A stretch of 64,000 nt of DNA from Acidobacteriota bacterium. Lineage in GTDB: Bacteria; Acidobacteriota; Vicinamibacteria; Vicinamibacterales; Vicinamibacteraceae. The position numbers and the translations under genes were made by a program. This document shows positions 44,395 to 53,506 of the stretch, one piece after another. Where the stretch lies: positions 20,533 to 84,532 of the forward strand of contig JADLFL010000055.1 in NCBI GenBank assembly GCA_020845575.1. Direction: 5' to 3'. The notes beneath the pieces were generated by a model. That model worked only from the letters and a program-made list of their open reading frames with translations. It was not told where the DNA came from and searched no databases. The first letter of the stretch is position 1; each line of letters opens with the position of its first letter.

Positions 44395-47300
44395 TCATTC
44401 ACCAGTCGGAGGCTGCCGCGTTTTCGAGTCCGACCCGCGTACGGGGGCGCGCTGGCGCGCTTGTCGCGGCGGTTGCCGCAACGATGGTCCCGATCGCAGC
44501 GGCGCAGGGCGGTGGGAGTCGGACGATGTCGACTCCTGTCGACCTGACATCGCAGACATGGACCGTTGCGCCGACCACGGGGACCGTGGCCGCGGTGTCT
44601 TCCCTTCGCGTCGCGAACATCGGCACTGAAGCCGCGCGCGGCGTCACGGTATGGCCCGTCGACTACTTCGCAGACACGGCGGCATTGCTCGCGAGAATCG
44701 CTCCGGATGATTGGCCTCCCTCGCAACGCGCGCGCGCGATCTACGAGTACGTACGCGACCACTACTACCAGTGGGAAGCACCTTCGTACTGGTCGACGGA
44801 GGGCGCACGCCCGGTAGCGTTCCTCGGGTTCTACGGTTACGGTCTCTGCTCGGACGTTGCCACCACGCTCGGCCTACTTTTCGAGCGCGCGGGATTGCCC
44901 ACGCGGATGTGGAATCCTGGAACACCGCCTACCCACGTGGTGACAGAGGTCTACTACGACGGGCGCTGGCACATGTTCGACGCGAATTGGCCGGCCGTGT
45001 TCATGCTGTCCGATGGCGTCACCGTCGCTGGCGTCGAGGACCTCATCAGCAGCCCCGAACTGCTGGCGTCTGCTGGGGGAATGTATGCCACGCTGCGTCC
45101 CATCTACGCGTCGACGCCGCTGAATGCGGTCTGGCCTGTGACAGCCGCGGCTGCGGCCGCCGATCCCGACCTTTCGTGGACGTTGTTGCCGGGCGACAGC
45201 GTGCTGTTTTCGACGACGAGCGCCGTTGCTGCCAGGGACGACAATGCAGGAGAGTCGCGGCCAGCGCTCGCCATCGCGAGCGGTCTTCTTTCGTTACGGG
45301 TAGACGCCGGCGCGCCATCCAGTCATGAACGTCTCGTGTCGAGCACCAACGTGGTACTGCGCGACAGAGACGGTCGCCTCGGGTGGGAACCTGCCGACCC
45401 CGAGCACCCAGGCGAACTCGTGGTGCGAGTCGACGTTCCCTATCCCATTCGCGACGTCACGACACGGCTGGAGGGGAGTACCCATGGCTCGGAGGCTGGC
45501 ATTTCACTCGGCGCGCAGCGCCACGCCGATGGGTTCCTGCTGGCTGATAGCGATCTGGCCAGCGGCGTGTTCCTTGAGTGGCCGGGAGTCGCGTCGGCAG
45601 AGGGGTTCGCCAGTGCGGAAGACGATGGACTGTTGCCCTTCTTCCACACCGACGGCATTGCCAGCGAGAGCCTACTGATCCTGCACCTCGAAGGAGCGCC
45701 CGGCGAGCGACGCCTCGAGTTGTCTGCGTTCCGACGCTCGGAGCTCGAGCAGGTCTTCGTGGACTGGTCACATGACGGGAGCGAGTGGACGGCTCTCTGG
45801 TCTGCGCATCCAGCGGAGTTCTGGTATTTCGATGCCACGATCCCGTTGCCGTCCGAACCTGCCGCACTCTTCTTGCGCGTGCGGACCAGCGCGCCGCTCC
45901 CCCACGCTGGAATCCGCCGACTCAGGGTCGCCGGGATGCGCGGCAGGACGCCGGCACCTGTCTGGCAGTCGACAGGTACGACGTTCGAATCGGCAGGTGC
46001 TGTCGACATTCCGCTCGGAGCCTCTCTGGTGCCGCGACGTGGTGTTGCCCTGCACAGTGCGCTCCTGCACGTGTCCATGGCTGCCCCGAGCGGACAGATC
46101 GCGCGAATCGAGTCGATTGGTGTCGAGGCGGCGTTCCAGACGAGCCGATGGTCGCCAGCGAGGCTCGACAAGTGGGGCACCACGTTCACAGCAAGGCAGG
46201 TCACGCCTGGTCAGTTGGTGGTTCAGCATGAATGGGACGAAGTGCTCGACACGACGCCCCCGGTCCCCACGACTGTCGCCCCGACTCCCGGCGTCCCGCT
46301 TGACCCTGTGACTCGCGAAGTGGCATGGCAGGGCTGGCCTGCTGCCACAGGCTATGAACTGCGTCTGTGCGTCGATGAGGCATGTCTGTCGCCGTTCGCT
46401 TACCAATACGTCGAGGCGCCGTCCGGAGGGGATGGTGTCGTGACGGCCTTGCTCCAGGAGCATCCCGCCCTGCTGCCCGGGCACGTGCGGTACTGGTCGG
46501 TGCGTGTCATGACCACGGCCCTGTCGTCAGACTGGAGTACGCCGACGGCGTTTTCGCTGGAGTATCCGCCTTTCGTGACGATCGACGCTCCGGCATCGTC
46601 GGAAGTAGAACTTCCCTGGGTCACGCTGACGGGTACGGCAATCACCGACGGGCTCGCCTCCCTGGCGTGGACCACGAGTACCGGACAGGGCGGCACGATT
46701 CCCATCGAGGCGACGTGGAGCCTGCCCCTCACGCTCTCCGCTGGCGTCACCGAGATCGAAGTGACAGCGGTGACGACGACGGGACTCGAGACGCGGCGTC
46801 GCGCGACGTTCTCCGTCCGACCACGGTCGTATCTGCTGGCGGAAGGTGCGACGGGAGACGCCTTCGATACCAACGTGGCGATCGCCAATCACGCCGACAT
46901 CGAGGCTCCTGTCCGCGTCAGGCTGATGGGGGATGCCGGTGTGGCGTACGAGTTGACGCACGTCCTGCCCCCCTCGGGCCGGATGGACTTCGAGCTAGGC
47001 GCGCTCCTCCCCGGAACGGCAGTGGGCATCGCGACAGAGGTCGTATCGCTGCGTGGCGTGCCACTCAGTGTGGAACGTCTGATGACGTGGGGCACCGATG
47101 CGTCAGGAGCACACGCAGGTCGTGCCGTGACGGGCCCGAGCCGCGTCTGGTACTTCGCCGAAGGCAATGCAGGCTCCTTCGACACGTACTGGCTGGTGAT
47201 GAATCCCCAGGACGAACCGGTGACCGTGACCGCGACATTCCTGCTGGACGAGGGCGAGACCATCACGTACACGACGGGCGTTCGCGCTCACGAGCGACTG

Positions 47301-48125
47301 AACATCCCGGCGTGGTTCGTTGACGGGCTCGCCGGGCGGTCGTTCGGAGCGACGTTCGAGGCGACGCGCCCGATTGCGGTCGAACGAGCCATGTATTTCG
47401 CCGGCGCCTTCCCGTGGAAGGGCGGGCACTCGTCGTCTGGTGCCGTGTCACCACACACGCGGTGGTATTTCGCCGAAGGTGCGACGGGTGCGTTCTTCGA
47501 CACGTTCATCCTGCTCTCGAATCCGAACGCCGAGCCGGCAGGTGTAACGGTGACGTACCTCCTGGCGGACGGTCGTACCGTATTCAGGCAGGTGATGGTC
47601 GACCCGTTCGCCCGCCTCACCGTCTGGGCAGATACGGATCCCGACCTCGCCGCTGCCGAGATGTCGATCGTGCTCGATGCCGATCGACCCATCGTGGCAG
47701 AACGCTCGATGTACTGGTCGCTCGACGCCGTGTCCTGGGAGGATGGGACCGTCGTCCTCGGGGGCCAGGAGCCGGCCGCGTCATGGGGGCTGGCCGATGT
47801 CCGGACCGGGACGCAGGCGGGATACGACACGTACATTCTCATCGCCAATCCGGACGACACGGAAGCGCGCGTGCGCGTACGATTCCACGGAGACGGGCTG
47901 CCGGATGTCGTGCGGACGTTCCGGGTTCAGCCACATTCGAGACGAACGATCGGCACCGCCATCATGTTGCCGGAACTGTCGGGCCGTCGCGTGGCTGCCG
48001 CAATTGAAGGTCTCGACGGCGCGGGAGTCTACGTGGAGAGTTCCATGTACTGGAGCGCCGGCGGGAGAGTATGGTCCACCGGCGTCGTCCGTTCGGCCAC
48101 GCCACTGCCGGTCCCGGATCGATGA
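44391..48125 (+). CDS. Large secreted transglutaminase-like protein with four C-terminal repeats
   Basis: This is a 1244-residue exported protein. A signal peptide ends near Ala38-Gln39. A transglutaminase-like domain (residues ~100-215) has the triad Cys153 (GYGLCSDVA), His182 (THVVTEVYY) and Asp197 (HMFDANW). The middle ~600 residues are beta-rich, with a fibronectin/Ig-like section (DPVTREVAWQGWPAATGYEL). The end has four ~105-residue repeats, each starting like WYFAEGATGAFFDTFILL and continuing with SNPNxEPAxVTVTYL (about 813, 920, 1024 and 1132); the last copy is degenerate. Such repeats are common in secreted acidobacterial proteins and resemble DUF5719-type modules. ATG 44391 overlaps the asnB stop, and the capD start overlaps this stop. 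The role is unknown; protein or glycan cross-linking, or a protease, is possible. Confidence 0.82.
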   Translation: MIIHQSEAAAFSSPTRVRGRAGALVAAVAATMVPIAAAQGGGSRTMSTPVDLTSQTWTVAPTTGTVAAVSSLRVANIGTEAARGVTVWPVDYFADTAALLARIAPDDWPPSQRARAIYEYVRDHYYQWEAPSYWSTEGARPVAFLGFYGYGLCSDVATTLGLLFERAGLPTRMWNPGTPPTHVVTEVYYDGRWHMFDANWPAVFMLSDGVTVAGVEDLISSPELLASAGGMYATLRPIYASTPLNAVWPVTAAAAAADPDLSWTLLPGDSVLFSTTSAVAARDDNAGESRPALAIASGLLSLRVDAGAPSSHERLVSSTNVVLRDRDGRLGWEPADPEHPGELVVRVDVPYPIRDVTTRLEGSTHGSEAGISLGAQRHADGFLLADSDLASGVFLEWPGVASAEGFASAEDDGLLPFFHTDGIASESLLILHLEGAPGERRLELSAFRRSELEQVFVDWSHDGSEWTALWSAHPAEFWYFDATIPLPSEPAALFLRVRTSAPLPHAGIRRLRVAGMRGRTPAPVWQSTGTTFESAGAVDIPLGASLVPRRGVALHSALLHVSMAAPSGQIARIESIGVEAAFQTSRWSPARLDKWGTTFTARQVTPGQLVVQHEWDEVLDTTPPVPTTVAPTPGVPLDPVTREVAWQGWPAATGYELRLCVDEACLSPFAYQYVEAPSGGDGVVTALLQEHPALLPGHVRYWSVRVMTTALSSDWSTPTAFSLEYPPFVTIDAPASSEVELPWVTLTGTAITDGLASLAWTTSTGQGGTIPIEATWSLPLTLSAGVTEIEVTAVTTTGLETRRRATFSVRPRSYLLAEGATGDAFDTNVAIANHADIEAPVRVRLMGDAGVAYELTHVLPPSGRMDFELGALLPGTAVGIATEVVSLRGVPLSVERLMTWGTDASGAHAGRAVTGPSRVWYFAEGNAGSFDTYWLVMNPQDEPVTVTATFLLDEGETITYTTGVRAHERLNIPAWFVDGLAGRSFGATFEATRPIAVERAMYFAGAFPWKGGHSSSGAVSPHTRWYFAEGATGAFFDTFILLSNPNAEPAGVTVTYLLADGRTVFRQVMVDPFARLTVWADTDPDLAAAEMSIVLDADRPIVAERSMYWSLDAVSWEDGTVVLGGQEPAASWGLADVRTGTQAGYDTYILIANPDDTEARVRVRFHGDGLPDVVRTFRVQPHSRRTIGTAIMLPELSGRRVAAAIEGLDGAGVYVESSMYWSAGGRVWSTGVVRSATPLPVPDR

Positions 48126-49549
48126 CGACACGGCGCCTGCTGCTGATTGGCGCGGGGTATACCGCACGCCTGGTGGCCGACGAGTTTGTCAGGCATCAGC
48201 GGGGACAGGAGCTCGTCGTTGCCCTCGACGATGACGCCGCGCTGCGCGACGGGCGCGTCGGGCCGGCTGCTGTCGTGGGCCCTATTGCAGCGCTCGACGC
48301 TGCAGTGGTCGACTACGCCATCGATGAGGTCATCGTCGCGATCCCGAGCTTGTCCGGTGTCAGACTACGCGAGATCACCATCGCGTGCCGCCGCCTCGGG
48401 CTGCCCGTGCGGACGATGCCTGCCATCGTCGAGCTGCTCGGACGTCCCATCACGCCGCGCCAGCTGAGGCCCGTGGAGGTGGCCGATCTGCTGCGGCGCA
48501 CGGAGGTCCGGTGCGATGAACCACCGCCCGCGTATCTGAGCGGGCAGCGCGTGCTCATCACCGGGGCCGGCGGTTCGATCGGACGCGAACTCGCGCGACA
48601 GGTGTGCCGCGCGCAGCCGGAGTCGCTCGTCCTGCTCGGACGCGGGGAGAACAGCATCCACGCCGCGCACATCGAACTGGCCGCCGATCCGATGGCTCCG
48701 CCGCTGGTGCCCGTGATCGCAGACGTGACCGATGAGCGTGCGTTGAGCCGCGTGTTCGCGACGCACGCGCCGACGCTGGTGTTCCACGCCGCCGCGCACA
48801 AGCACGTGCCGTTGATGGAGGCACACCCCGCCGAAGCCGTGCGCAACAATATCGTCGGCACGTGGAACGTGGTGCGCTGCGCGGAGTCGAGCGGTGTCGC
48901 GCGTCTGCTGCTCGTGTCGACGGACAAGGCTGTTGCTCCGGCGAGCGTCATGGGCGCCACCAAGCGTGTGTGCGAGTGGATCGTCGGGGATGCGGGCGCG
49001 CGCGTCGGGCGACCGTGGGTCGCCGTTCGGTTCGGCAATGTGCTGGGCAGCCGTGGAAGCGTGGTGCCACTTCTGGAACAGCAGATCGCGCGTGGCGGGC
49101 CGGTCACGCTGACGCATCCGGAGATGTCGCGCTTCTTCATGACGATCCCGGAGGCCGTGTACCTCGTCCTGCACGCCGGTGGCATGGACGACGGCGGCAG
49201 GCTCTACGTGCTCGACATGGGGGCACCCGTCCGCATCGTGGATCTCGCTGCGGATCTGATCCAGCTGTCGGGCGAGGATCCCGATACGATCCGCGTCGTC
49301 TTCACGGGACTGCGGCCGGGAGAGAAACTCACCGAGATTCTCTGGGAGGACGGCAGCCGGGTACTCCCCACGAGCCTGAGCGCGCTGCTCCGCGTCGAGG
49401 AACCGCAGGCGCCCACGGGAGATCGTCTGCACGAGATGGTGCGCGGTCTCGCGTCGCTCGCACGACAAGGCGACGCGCACGCCATCAGACAGGCGCTGCA
49501 GGCGGCTGTACCCGGCAGTAGTCCCGCTCTCGCCCTCACCGGCGCCTGA
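48122..49549 (+). CDS. capD: CapD/FlaA1-type NDP-sugar dehydratase lacking the membrane domain
   Basis: This is a 475-residue enzyme. Residues 1-125 are a Rossmann/CoA-binding-type domain (LLLIGAGYTARLV). Residues ~135-440 are the extended SDR catalytic domain: VLITGAGGSIGRELARQV, HAAAHKHVPLMEAHPAEAV, VSTDKAVAPASVMGATKR (the Tyr of YxxxK is Met, as in WbpM/FlaA1) and FGNVLGSRGSVVPLL. FTGLRPGEKLTEIL is also diagnostic. The usual four N-terminal spans are absent; spans of that type are fused to the initiating transferase at 29174. The likely reaction is 4,6-dehydration of UDP-GlcNAc or a relative, feeding the DegT aminotransferase. ATG 48122 overlaps the upstream stop. Confidence 0.91.
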   Translation: MTTRRLLLIGAGYTARLVADEFVRHQRGQELVVALDDDAALRDGRVGPAAVVGPIAALDAAVVDYAIDEVIVAIPSLSGVRLREITIACRRLGLPVRTMPAIVELLGRPITPRQLRPVEVADLLRRTEVRCDEPPPAYLSGQRVLITGAGGSIGRELARQVCRAQPESLVLLGRGENSIHAAHIELAADPMAPPLVPVIADVTDERALSRVFATHAPTLVFHAAAHKHVPLMEAHPAEAVRNNIVGTWNVVRCAESSGVARLLLVSTDKAVAPASVMGATKRVCEWIVGDAGARVGRPWVAVRFGNVLGSRGSVVPLLEQQIARGGPVTLTHPEMSRFFMTIPEAVYLVLHAGGMDDGGRLYVLDMGAPVRIVDLAADLIQLSGEDPDTIRVVFTGLRPGEKLTEILWEDGSRVLPTSLSALLRVEEPQAPTGDRLHEMVRGLASLARQGDAHAIRQALQAAVPGSSPALALTGA

Positions 49550-49553
49550 TCGC

Positions 49554-50513
49554 TCAGGCGCGCATGTAGTCGATCACTTCCCGCAGGATCTGATCGAGAT
49601 CGACGCGAGGTTCGTATCCCACCAGCGCGTTGATCTTGCTGATGTCCGGGACGCGACGAGGCATGTCTTCGAACCCCGATTCGTACGCCTGGTCGTACGG
49701 GATCCGTACGATCTCCGAAGTGCTTCCGGTCATCGCCTTCACCTTCTCGGCGAGCGCGTTGATGCTGATCTCCTCGCCGTTGCCGATGTTGAAGACCTGG
49801 CCCCTGGCGCGCGGTTCGTCGACCAGCGCGATGAGCGCCCTGACGACGTCGCCGACGTAGGTGAAGCTGCGCGACTGTTCTCCGTCGCCGTGTACGGTGA
49901 TGGGCTTGCCGAGCAGCGCCTGTCGCACGAAGTTCGGAATGACCATGCCGTACTGGCCCGTCTGTCGCGGACCCACGGTGTTGAAGAACCGCACGATGAT
50001 CACCGGCAGGCGCTTCTCCTTGGCGTATGCCAGCGCCAGGAACTCGTCGATCGCCTTGCTGCATGCATACGCCCAGCGATGCTTGTGCGTCGGCCCCATC
50101 ACGAGGTCCTGGTCTTCGTTGAACGGGACGTCGGTGCTCTTGCCGTAGACCTCCGACGTCGAGGCAATCACGACGAGCTTCTTCTTCTTGTTGGCCTGGC
50201 GCAGCACGACTTCGGTGCCGTGGACGTTGTTCTCGATGGTCGCGACGGGCTCCTCGACGATCTTCTTCACGCCGACAGCGGCGGCGAGGTGGAAGATCAC
50301 GTCAGCCTGGTCGACGAGTTCCGCGAGCAACGGCTCGTTCTCCACCGAGTCGATCGTGTACGAGAAGCGATCGTGCCCCTTCAGGTGTGCGATGTTGCCG
50401 ATCGCCCCTGTCGACAGATCGTCGATGACGTGGACACGATGGCCTGCCGCCAGCAGGGCGTCCGAAAGATGGGAACCGATGAATCCGGCGCCCCCGGTGA
50501 TGAGTACATGCAT
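49554..50513 (-). CDS. NAD-dependent NDP-sugar epimerase/decarboxylase (UXS/GalE-like)
   Basis: This is a 319-residue extended SDR: VLITGGAGFIGSHLSDALL, VIDDLSTG, FHLAAAVGVKKIVEEPV, the catalytic Thr/Ser in IASTSEVYGKS and Tyr/Lys in YACSKAIDEF, then VGPRQTGQYGMVIPNFV and SRSFTYVGDVV. The motif set is close to UDP-glucuronate decarboxylases and related GDP/UDP-sugar epimerases. The absence of a signature Arg cannot be judged here. It is the last gene of the minus-strand unit, and its 3' end faces capD with only four bases between stops. Confidence 0.87.
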   Translation of the reverse strand: MHVLITGGAGFIGSHLSDALLAAGHRVHVIDDLSTGAIGNIAHLKGHDRFSYTIDSVENEPLLAELVDQADVIFHLAAAVGVKKIVEEPVATIENNVHGTEVVLRQANKKKKLVVIASTSEVYGKSTDVPFNEDQDLVMGPTHKHRWAYACSKAIDEFLALAYAKEKRLPVIIVRFFNTVGPRQTGQYGMVIPNFVRQALLGKPITVHGDGEQSRSFTYVGDVVRALIALVDEPRARGQVFNIGNGEEISINALAEKVKAMTGSTSEIVRIPYDQAYESGFEDMPRRVPDISKINALVGYEPRVDLDQILREVIDYMRA

Positions 50514-50532
50514 GATCCGGCTGGCGGTCCTC

Positions 50533-51321
50533 TCAACCGCGTGGAACCGATGGCGGCCCCGGCCTATGGTAATCGCCGCGTGACAGGATCTTCTCGAGCC
50601 ACACGTACAGGACGATGAAGAGATAGCGGCTCCCCATCTCCTTGATCTTCAATTTCGACACGCCCGTCGTCCGGTTGTACCAGCTGATGGGCACGACGGC
50701 GTACGAGTAGCCCCTGACAATCGCCTTCAGCGGGAGCTCGACGGTGAGGTTGAAGTGCTTCGACAGGAGCGGCGCGCACCCGCGAATCACCTCGCGCCGA
50801 TAGCACTTGAACGCGTTGGTCGTGTCGTTCAGCCGGAGCCCGAACAGCACCCTGATGAACGTGTTGGCCATGCGGTTCAGCAGCAGCTTGTGCGTGGGAT
50901 AGTCCACCACGCGGCCGCCGGGCATGAACCGCGACCCGAACACGCAATCGTACCCTTGAACCAGCGTGCGGTAGTACGCCGCCACGTCGGCCGGGTCGTC
51001 TGACGCGTCGGCCATGACGACGCAGACGGCGTCGCCGGAGAAGGCGTCCAGCCCCGCGAGCACGGCATGACCGAAGCCGCCGCTGCGCGGATTCTCGACC
51101 CGGCGCAGCTCCGGCAGTTCCTCCGAGAGCCCGTCGAGCACCGCGGCCGTGTCATCGGTGCTGTGGGCGTCGACGACGAGGAGCTCGAACGGGAGGGCGT
51201 CGGTGCGAAGACGAGACGCGAAGGTGCGAAGGGTCGCCGCGATGCCGTCCGCTTCGTTGTGAGCAGGAATGACGAGCGACAGCGTGAGCGGCGTGTCGGC
51301 AGGGGACGTCGGCGCCGGCAT
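50533..51321 (-). CDS. Glycosyltransferase family 2 (dolichol-phosphate-mannose-synthase-like)
   Basis: This is a 262-residue GT-A transferase of the DPM1 type: LSLVIPAHNEADGIAATL, LLVVDAHSTDDTAAVL, GGFGHAVLAGLDAFSGD, VVMADASDDPADV (DxD region) and VFGSRFMPGG, with the downstream YPTHKLLLNRMANTFI typical of the subgroup. DPM-type enzymes move a sugar to polyprenyl phosphate for use by GT-C enzymes in the periplasm. The DUF2142-like protein at 56739 could be such a user. It starts four bases after the paratose-epimerase-like gene and is 19 bp upstream of the terminal epimerase gene. Confidence 0.88.
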   Translation of the reverse strand: MPAPTSPADTPLTLSLVIPAHNEADGIAATLRTFASRLRTDALPFELLVVDAHSTDDTAAVLDGLSEELPELRRVENPRSGGFGHAVLAGLDAFSGDAVCVVMADASDDPADVAAYYRTLVQGYDCVFGSRFMPGGRVVDYPTHKLLLNRMANTFIRVLFGLRLNDTTNAFKCYRREVIRGCAPLLSKHFNLTVELPLKAIVRGYSYAVVPISWYNRTTGVSKLKIKEMGSRYLFIVLYVWLEKILSRGDYHRPGPPSVPRG

Positions 51322-51325
51322 CGCG

Positions 51326-52405
51326 TCAGGGCGCGACCGCTTCGCGCCAGCGATCGACGTTCCGATCGTGGATGTCCTGCAGCAGCGCGCGCGCGTCGTA
51401 CCGCTGCACCCAGCCGGGATAGTGGCGCCGGAACTTCGACGTGTCGCTCACATACCAGATGTGATCGCCGATGCGCGCCTTCTCCTCGTACGTCCACGAC
51501 AGGTCGCGCCCGGCGATCTCCTGACACAGCGCGATCGCTTCACGCATCGAACAGTGGGAGAACCGCGAGCCGCCCATGTTGTAGACCTCACCTGCGCGAG
51601 GCGCGTCGGTGAACGCCATGAACGCGCTCACGAGATCGGCGCTGTGGATGTTGTCGCGCACCTGCTTGCCCTCGTACCCGAACACGCGGTAGGGCGTGCC
51701 CGTCACCGTGCACTTCATCAGGTACGCGAGGAACCCGTGCAGCATCGTCCCCGAGTGGTGCGGGCCGGTGAGGCAGCCGCCGCGGAACACGCCCGTGCGC
51801 ATGCCGAAGTAGTGTCCGTATTCCTGCACGAGCACGTCGGCCGCGACCTTCGATGCGCCGAACAACGAGTGCGTCGACTGATCGATGCTCATCGACTCGT
51901 CGATCCCGTTGGCGAACGGGTGCGAGGGGTCGATCTCCCAGCGCGTGGCCTGCTCGACGAGCGGCAGGCGGTTCGGCGTGTCGCCATACACCTTGTTGGT
52001 GGACGTGAAGATGAACACGGCGTCGGGGCAGTGCTCGCGGCATGCTTCGAGCAAGTGCAGCGTGCCGACGGCGTTGACGCCGAAGTCTGTCAGCGGTTCG
52101 CGTGCGGCCCAGTCGTGCGAGGGCTGCGCGGCCGCATGGACGATGACCGCCACGTCGGCGCCGTAGTCGCCGAGCAGGCGCATGACCGCCTCGTCGTCAC
52201 GGATGTCGAGATCGTGATGTCGATACCGGCTGCCATGGCGGCGCTGCAGTTCAGCGCGCTGCCACGACGTCGACGCATCGTCGCCGAAGAACGAGCGACG
52301 CATGTCGTTGTCGATGCCGACCACGTCGAAGCCGCGCGCCACGAACGCGTCCGTCGCTTCCGATCCGATGAGTCCGGCCGAGCCGGTGATCACGGCAACC
52401 GCCAT
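51326..52405 (-). CDS. CDP-paratose 2-epimerase-like SDR protein (copy 1)
   Basis: This 359-residue extended SDR resembles CDP-paratose 2-epimerase (RfbE) and its many bacterial relatives. The opening [20 protein letters not shown] is followed by the group-specific [26 protein letters not shown], the [12 protein letters not shown] active-site loop, [11 protein letters not shown] (here Phe-Gly before Lys) and [16 protein letters not shown]. The usual Tyr of YxxxK appears replaced in HSLFGASK (Phe-Gly-Ala-Ser-Lys), as in RfbE, where the Tyr is shifted or replaced. No CDP-glucose pathway genes (rfbF, rfbG, rfbH) are present, so tyvelose synthesis is not implied. Confidence 0.83.
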   Translation of the reverse strand: MAVAVITGSAGLIGSEATDAFVARGFDVVGIDNDMRRSFFGDDASTSWQRAELQRRHGSRYRHHDLDIRDDEAVMRLLGDYGADVAVIVHAAAQPSHDWAAREPLTDFGVNAVGTLHLLEACREHCPDAVFIFTSTNKVYGDTPNRLPLVEQATRWEIDPSHPFANGIDESMSIDQSTHSLFGASKVAADVLVQEYGHYFGMRTGVFRGGCLTGPHHSGTMLHGFLAYLMKCTVTGTPYRVFGYEGKQVRDNIHSADLVSAFMAFTDAPRAGEVYNMGGSRFSHCSMREAIALCQEIAGRDLSWTYEEKARIGDHIWYVSDTSKFRRHYPGWVQRYDARALLQDIHDRNVDRWREAVAP

Positions 52406-52432
52406 CGCGTCAGTGTACCTGTCGCGCGCGCG

Positions 52433-53506
52433 TCACGGCGCGACCGCGCGGAGCGCGTCTGCGTGCGTGGTCATCCACGCGTGGATGTCGCGCAACACCT
52501 GCTCTGGTGTGCGCCGCGGCGCCCAGCCCGTCGCTGCCGTGACGCGGCTGTTGTCGGTCACATAGAGCTTGATGTCGACCACGCGTCCATCGGGACGCGG
52601 CGCGATGTCGAGGGTTCTTCCGGTGATCGCTTCGCAGAGCGCCGTGGTCTCGGCCAGAGACAGACTGCACGCGAGCCCGCCGCCGGCGTTGAACAGGCGT
52701 CCGGAGAGCGATTCGATCAAGCCGACCTGCGTGACGATGAGGTCGGTGAGGTCGTCGATGTGAAGGATGTCGCGCACCTGGCGCCCGCGCCCGTCCCAGC
52801 CGTTGTATGTGAGCGCGCCACCCGAGAGATGACGCGCCATCCACAGCGAGAACACGCCCTGGTCGACCTTGCCCATCTGCCACGGGCCGGCGATCACGCC
52901 GCACCTGTCGACGATGGTGCGCAGGCCGAACGCCTCGTGGTACTCCGCGATCAACAACTCCGACGCGAGCTTGGTGGCCCCGTAGATCGATCGCGTGCCC
53001 GTGAGCGGGAAGTCTTCGCTGATGCCCGCCGTACTCACGCCGGGGAGTGACTGATCGCGCGCGATGTCGAGCCGTGTCGGCGTGTCGATCGTCGCGATGG
53101 CGTTGAGCGCGGCGATGGGGTAGACGCGGCTCGTGGACAGGAAGACGAACGCGGCTCCCGATCGACGTGCCAGTTCGAGGCAGTGGATGGTGCCCGTGAG
53201 GTTCGTGTCGATCACGTAGCTCGGGTCGCCGTCGTAGCCCGCGAGTACCGACGGTTCAGCGGAGCATTCCAGCAGCAGATCGAGATCTCGACCGAGTGGC
53301 GCGAGATCGGCCGGCGTGCGAATGTCGCCGTGGACGAACTGCACGCCGGCGTTTCGGAGTCGTGCGACGTTCAGTTCGCTGCCGCGGCGCCTGAGGTTGT
53401 CGAACGCCGTGACCGACGCGTCCGGCCACGCCTCGCGTGCGCGCAACGCGAGCGCGGAACCGACGAAGCCCGCGCCACCCGTGACGAGGATGCGCGTGGG
53501 GATCAT
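52433..53506 (-). CDS. CDP-paratose 2-epimerase-like SDR protein (copy 2)
   Basis: This is a 357-residue extended SDR, a distant paralogue of the next gene: [36 protein letters not shown] (the second RfbE-like signature), LLECSAEPSVLAGYDG, LSTSRVYPI (active-site Ser) and YGATKLASELL (Tyr/Lys). WDGRGRQVRDILHIDDL follows. Unlike copy 1 it retains YxxxK. ATG 53506 overlaps the stop of the DUF3108 gene (53503-53505), which links sugar-nucleotide work to an exported DUF3108 protein. The two may act in series on one unusual nucleotide sugar. Confidence 0.83.
   Translation of the reverse strand: MIPTRILVTGGAGFVGSALALRAREAWPDASVTAFDNLRRRGSELNVARLRNAGVQFVHGDIRTPADLAPLGRDLDLLLECSAEPSVLAGYDGDPSYVIDTNLTGTIHCLELARRSGAAFVFLSTSRVYPIAALNAIATIDTPTRLDIARDQSLPGVSTAGISEDFPLTGTRSIYGATKLASELLIAEYHEAFGLRTIVDRCGVIAGPWQMGKVDQGVFSLWMARHLSGGALTYNGWDGRGRQVRDILHIDDLTDLIVTQVGLIESLSGRLFNAGGGLACSLSLAETTALCEAITGRTLDIAPRPDGRVVDIKLYVTDNSRVTAATGWAPRRTPEQVLRDIHAWMTTHADALRAVAP

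Noticed and set aside
48122..49549. Loss of catalytic Tyr in CapD (Met in the YxxxK motif) as evidence for an inactive enzyme
   Set aside because: WbpM/FlaA1-type dehydratases normally carry Met at this place, so the enzyme is expected to be active.
51326..53506. Tyvelose/paratose biosynthesis pathway
   Set aside because: Only RfbE-like proteins are present. No CDP-glucose synthase, dehydratase or deoxygenase genes are seen in the window.
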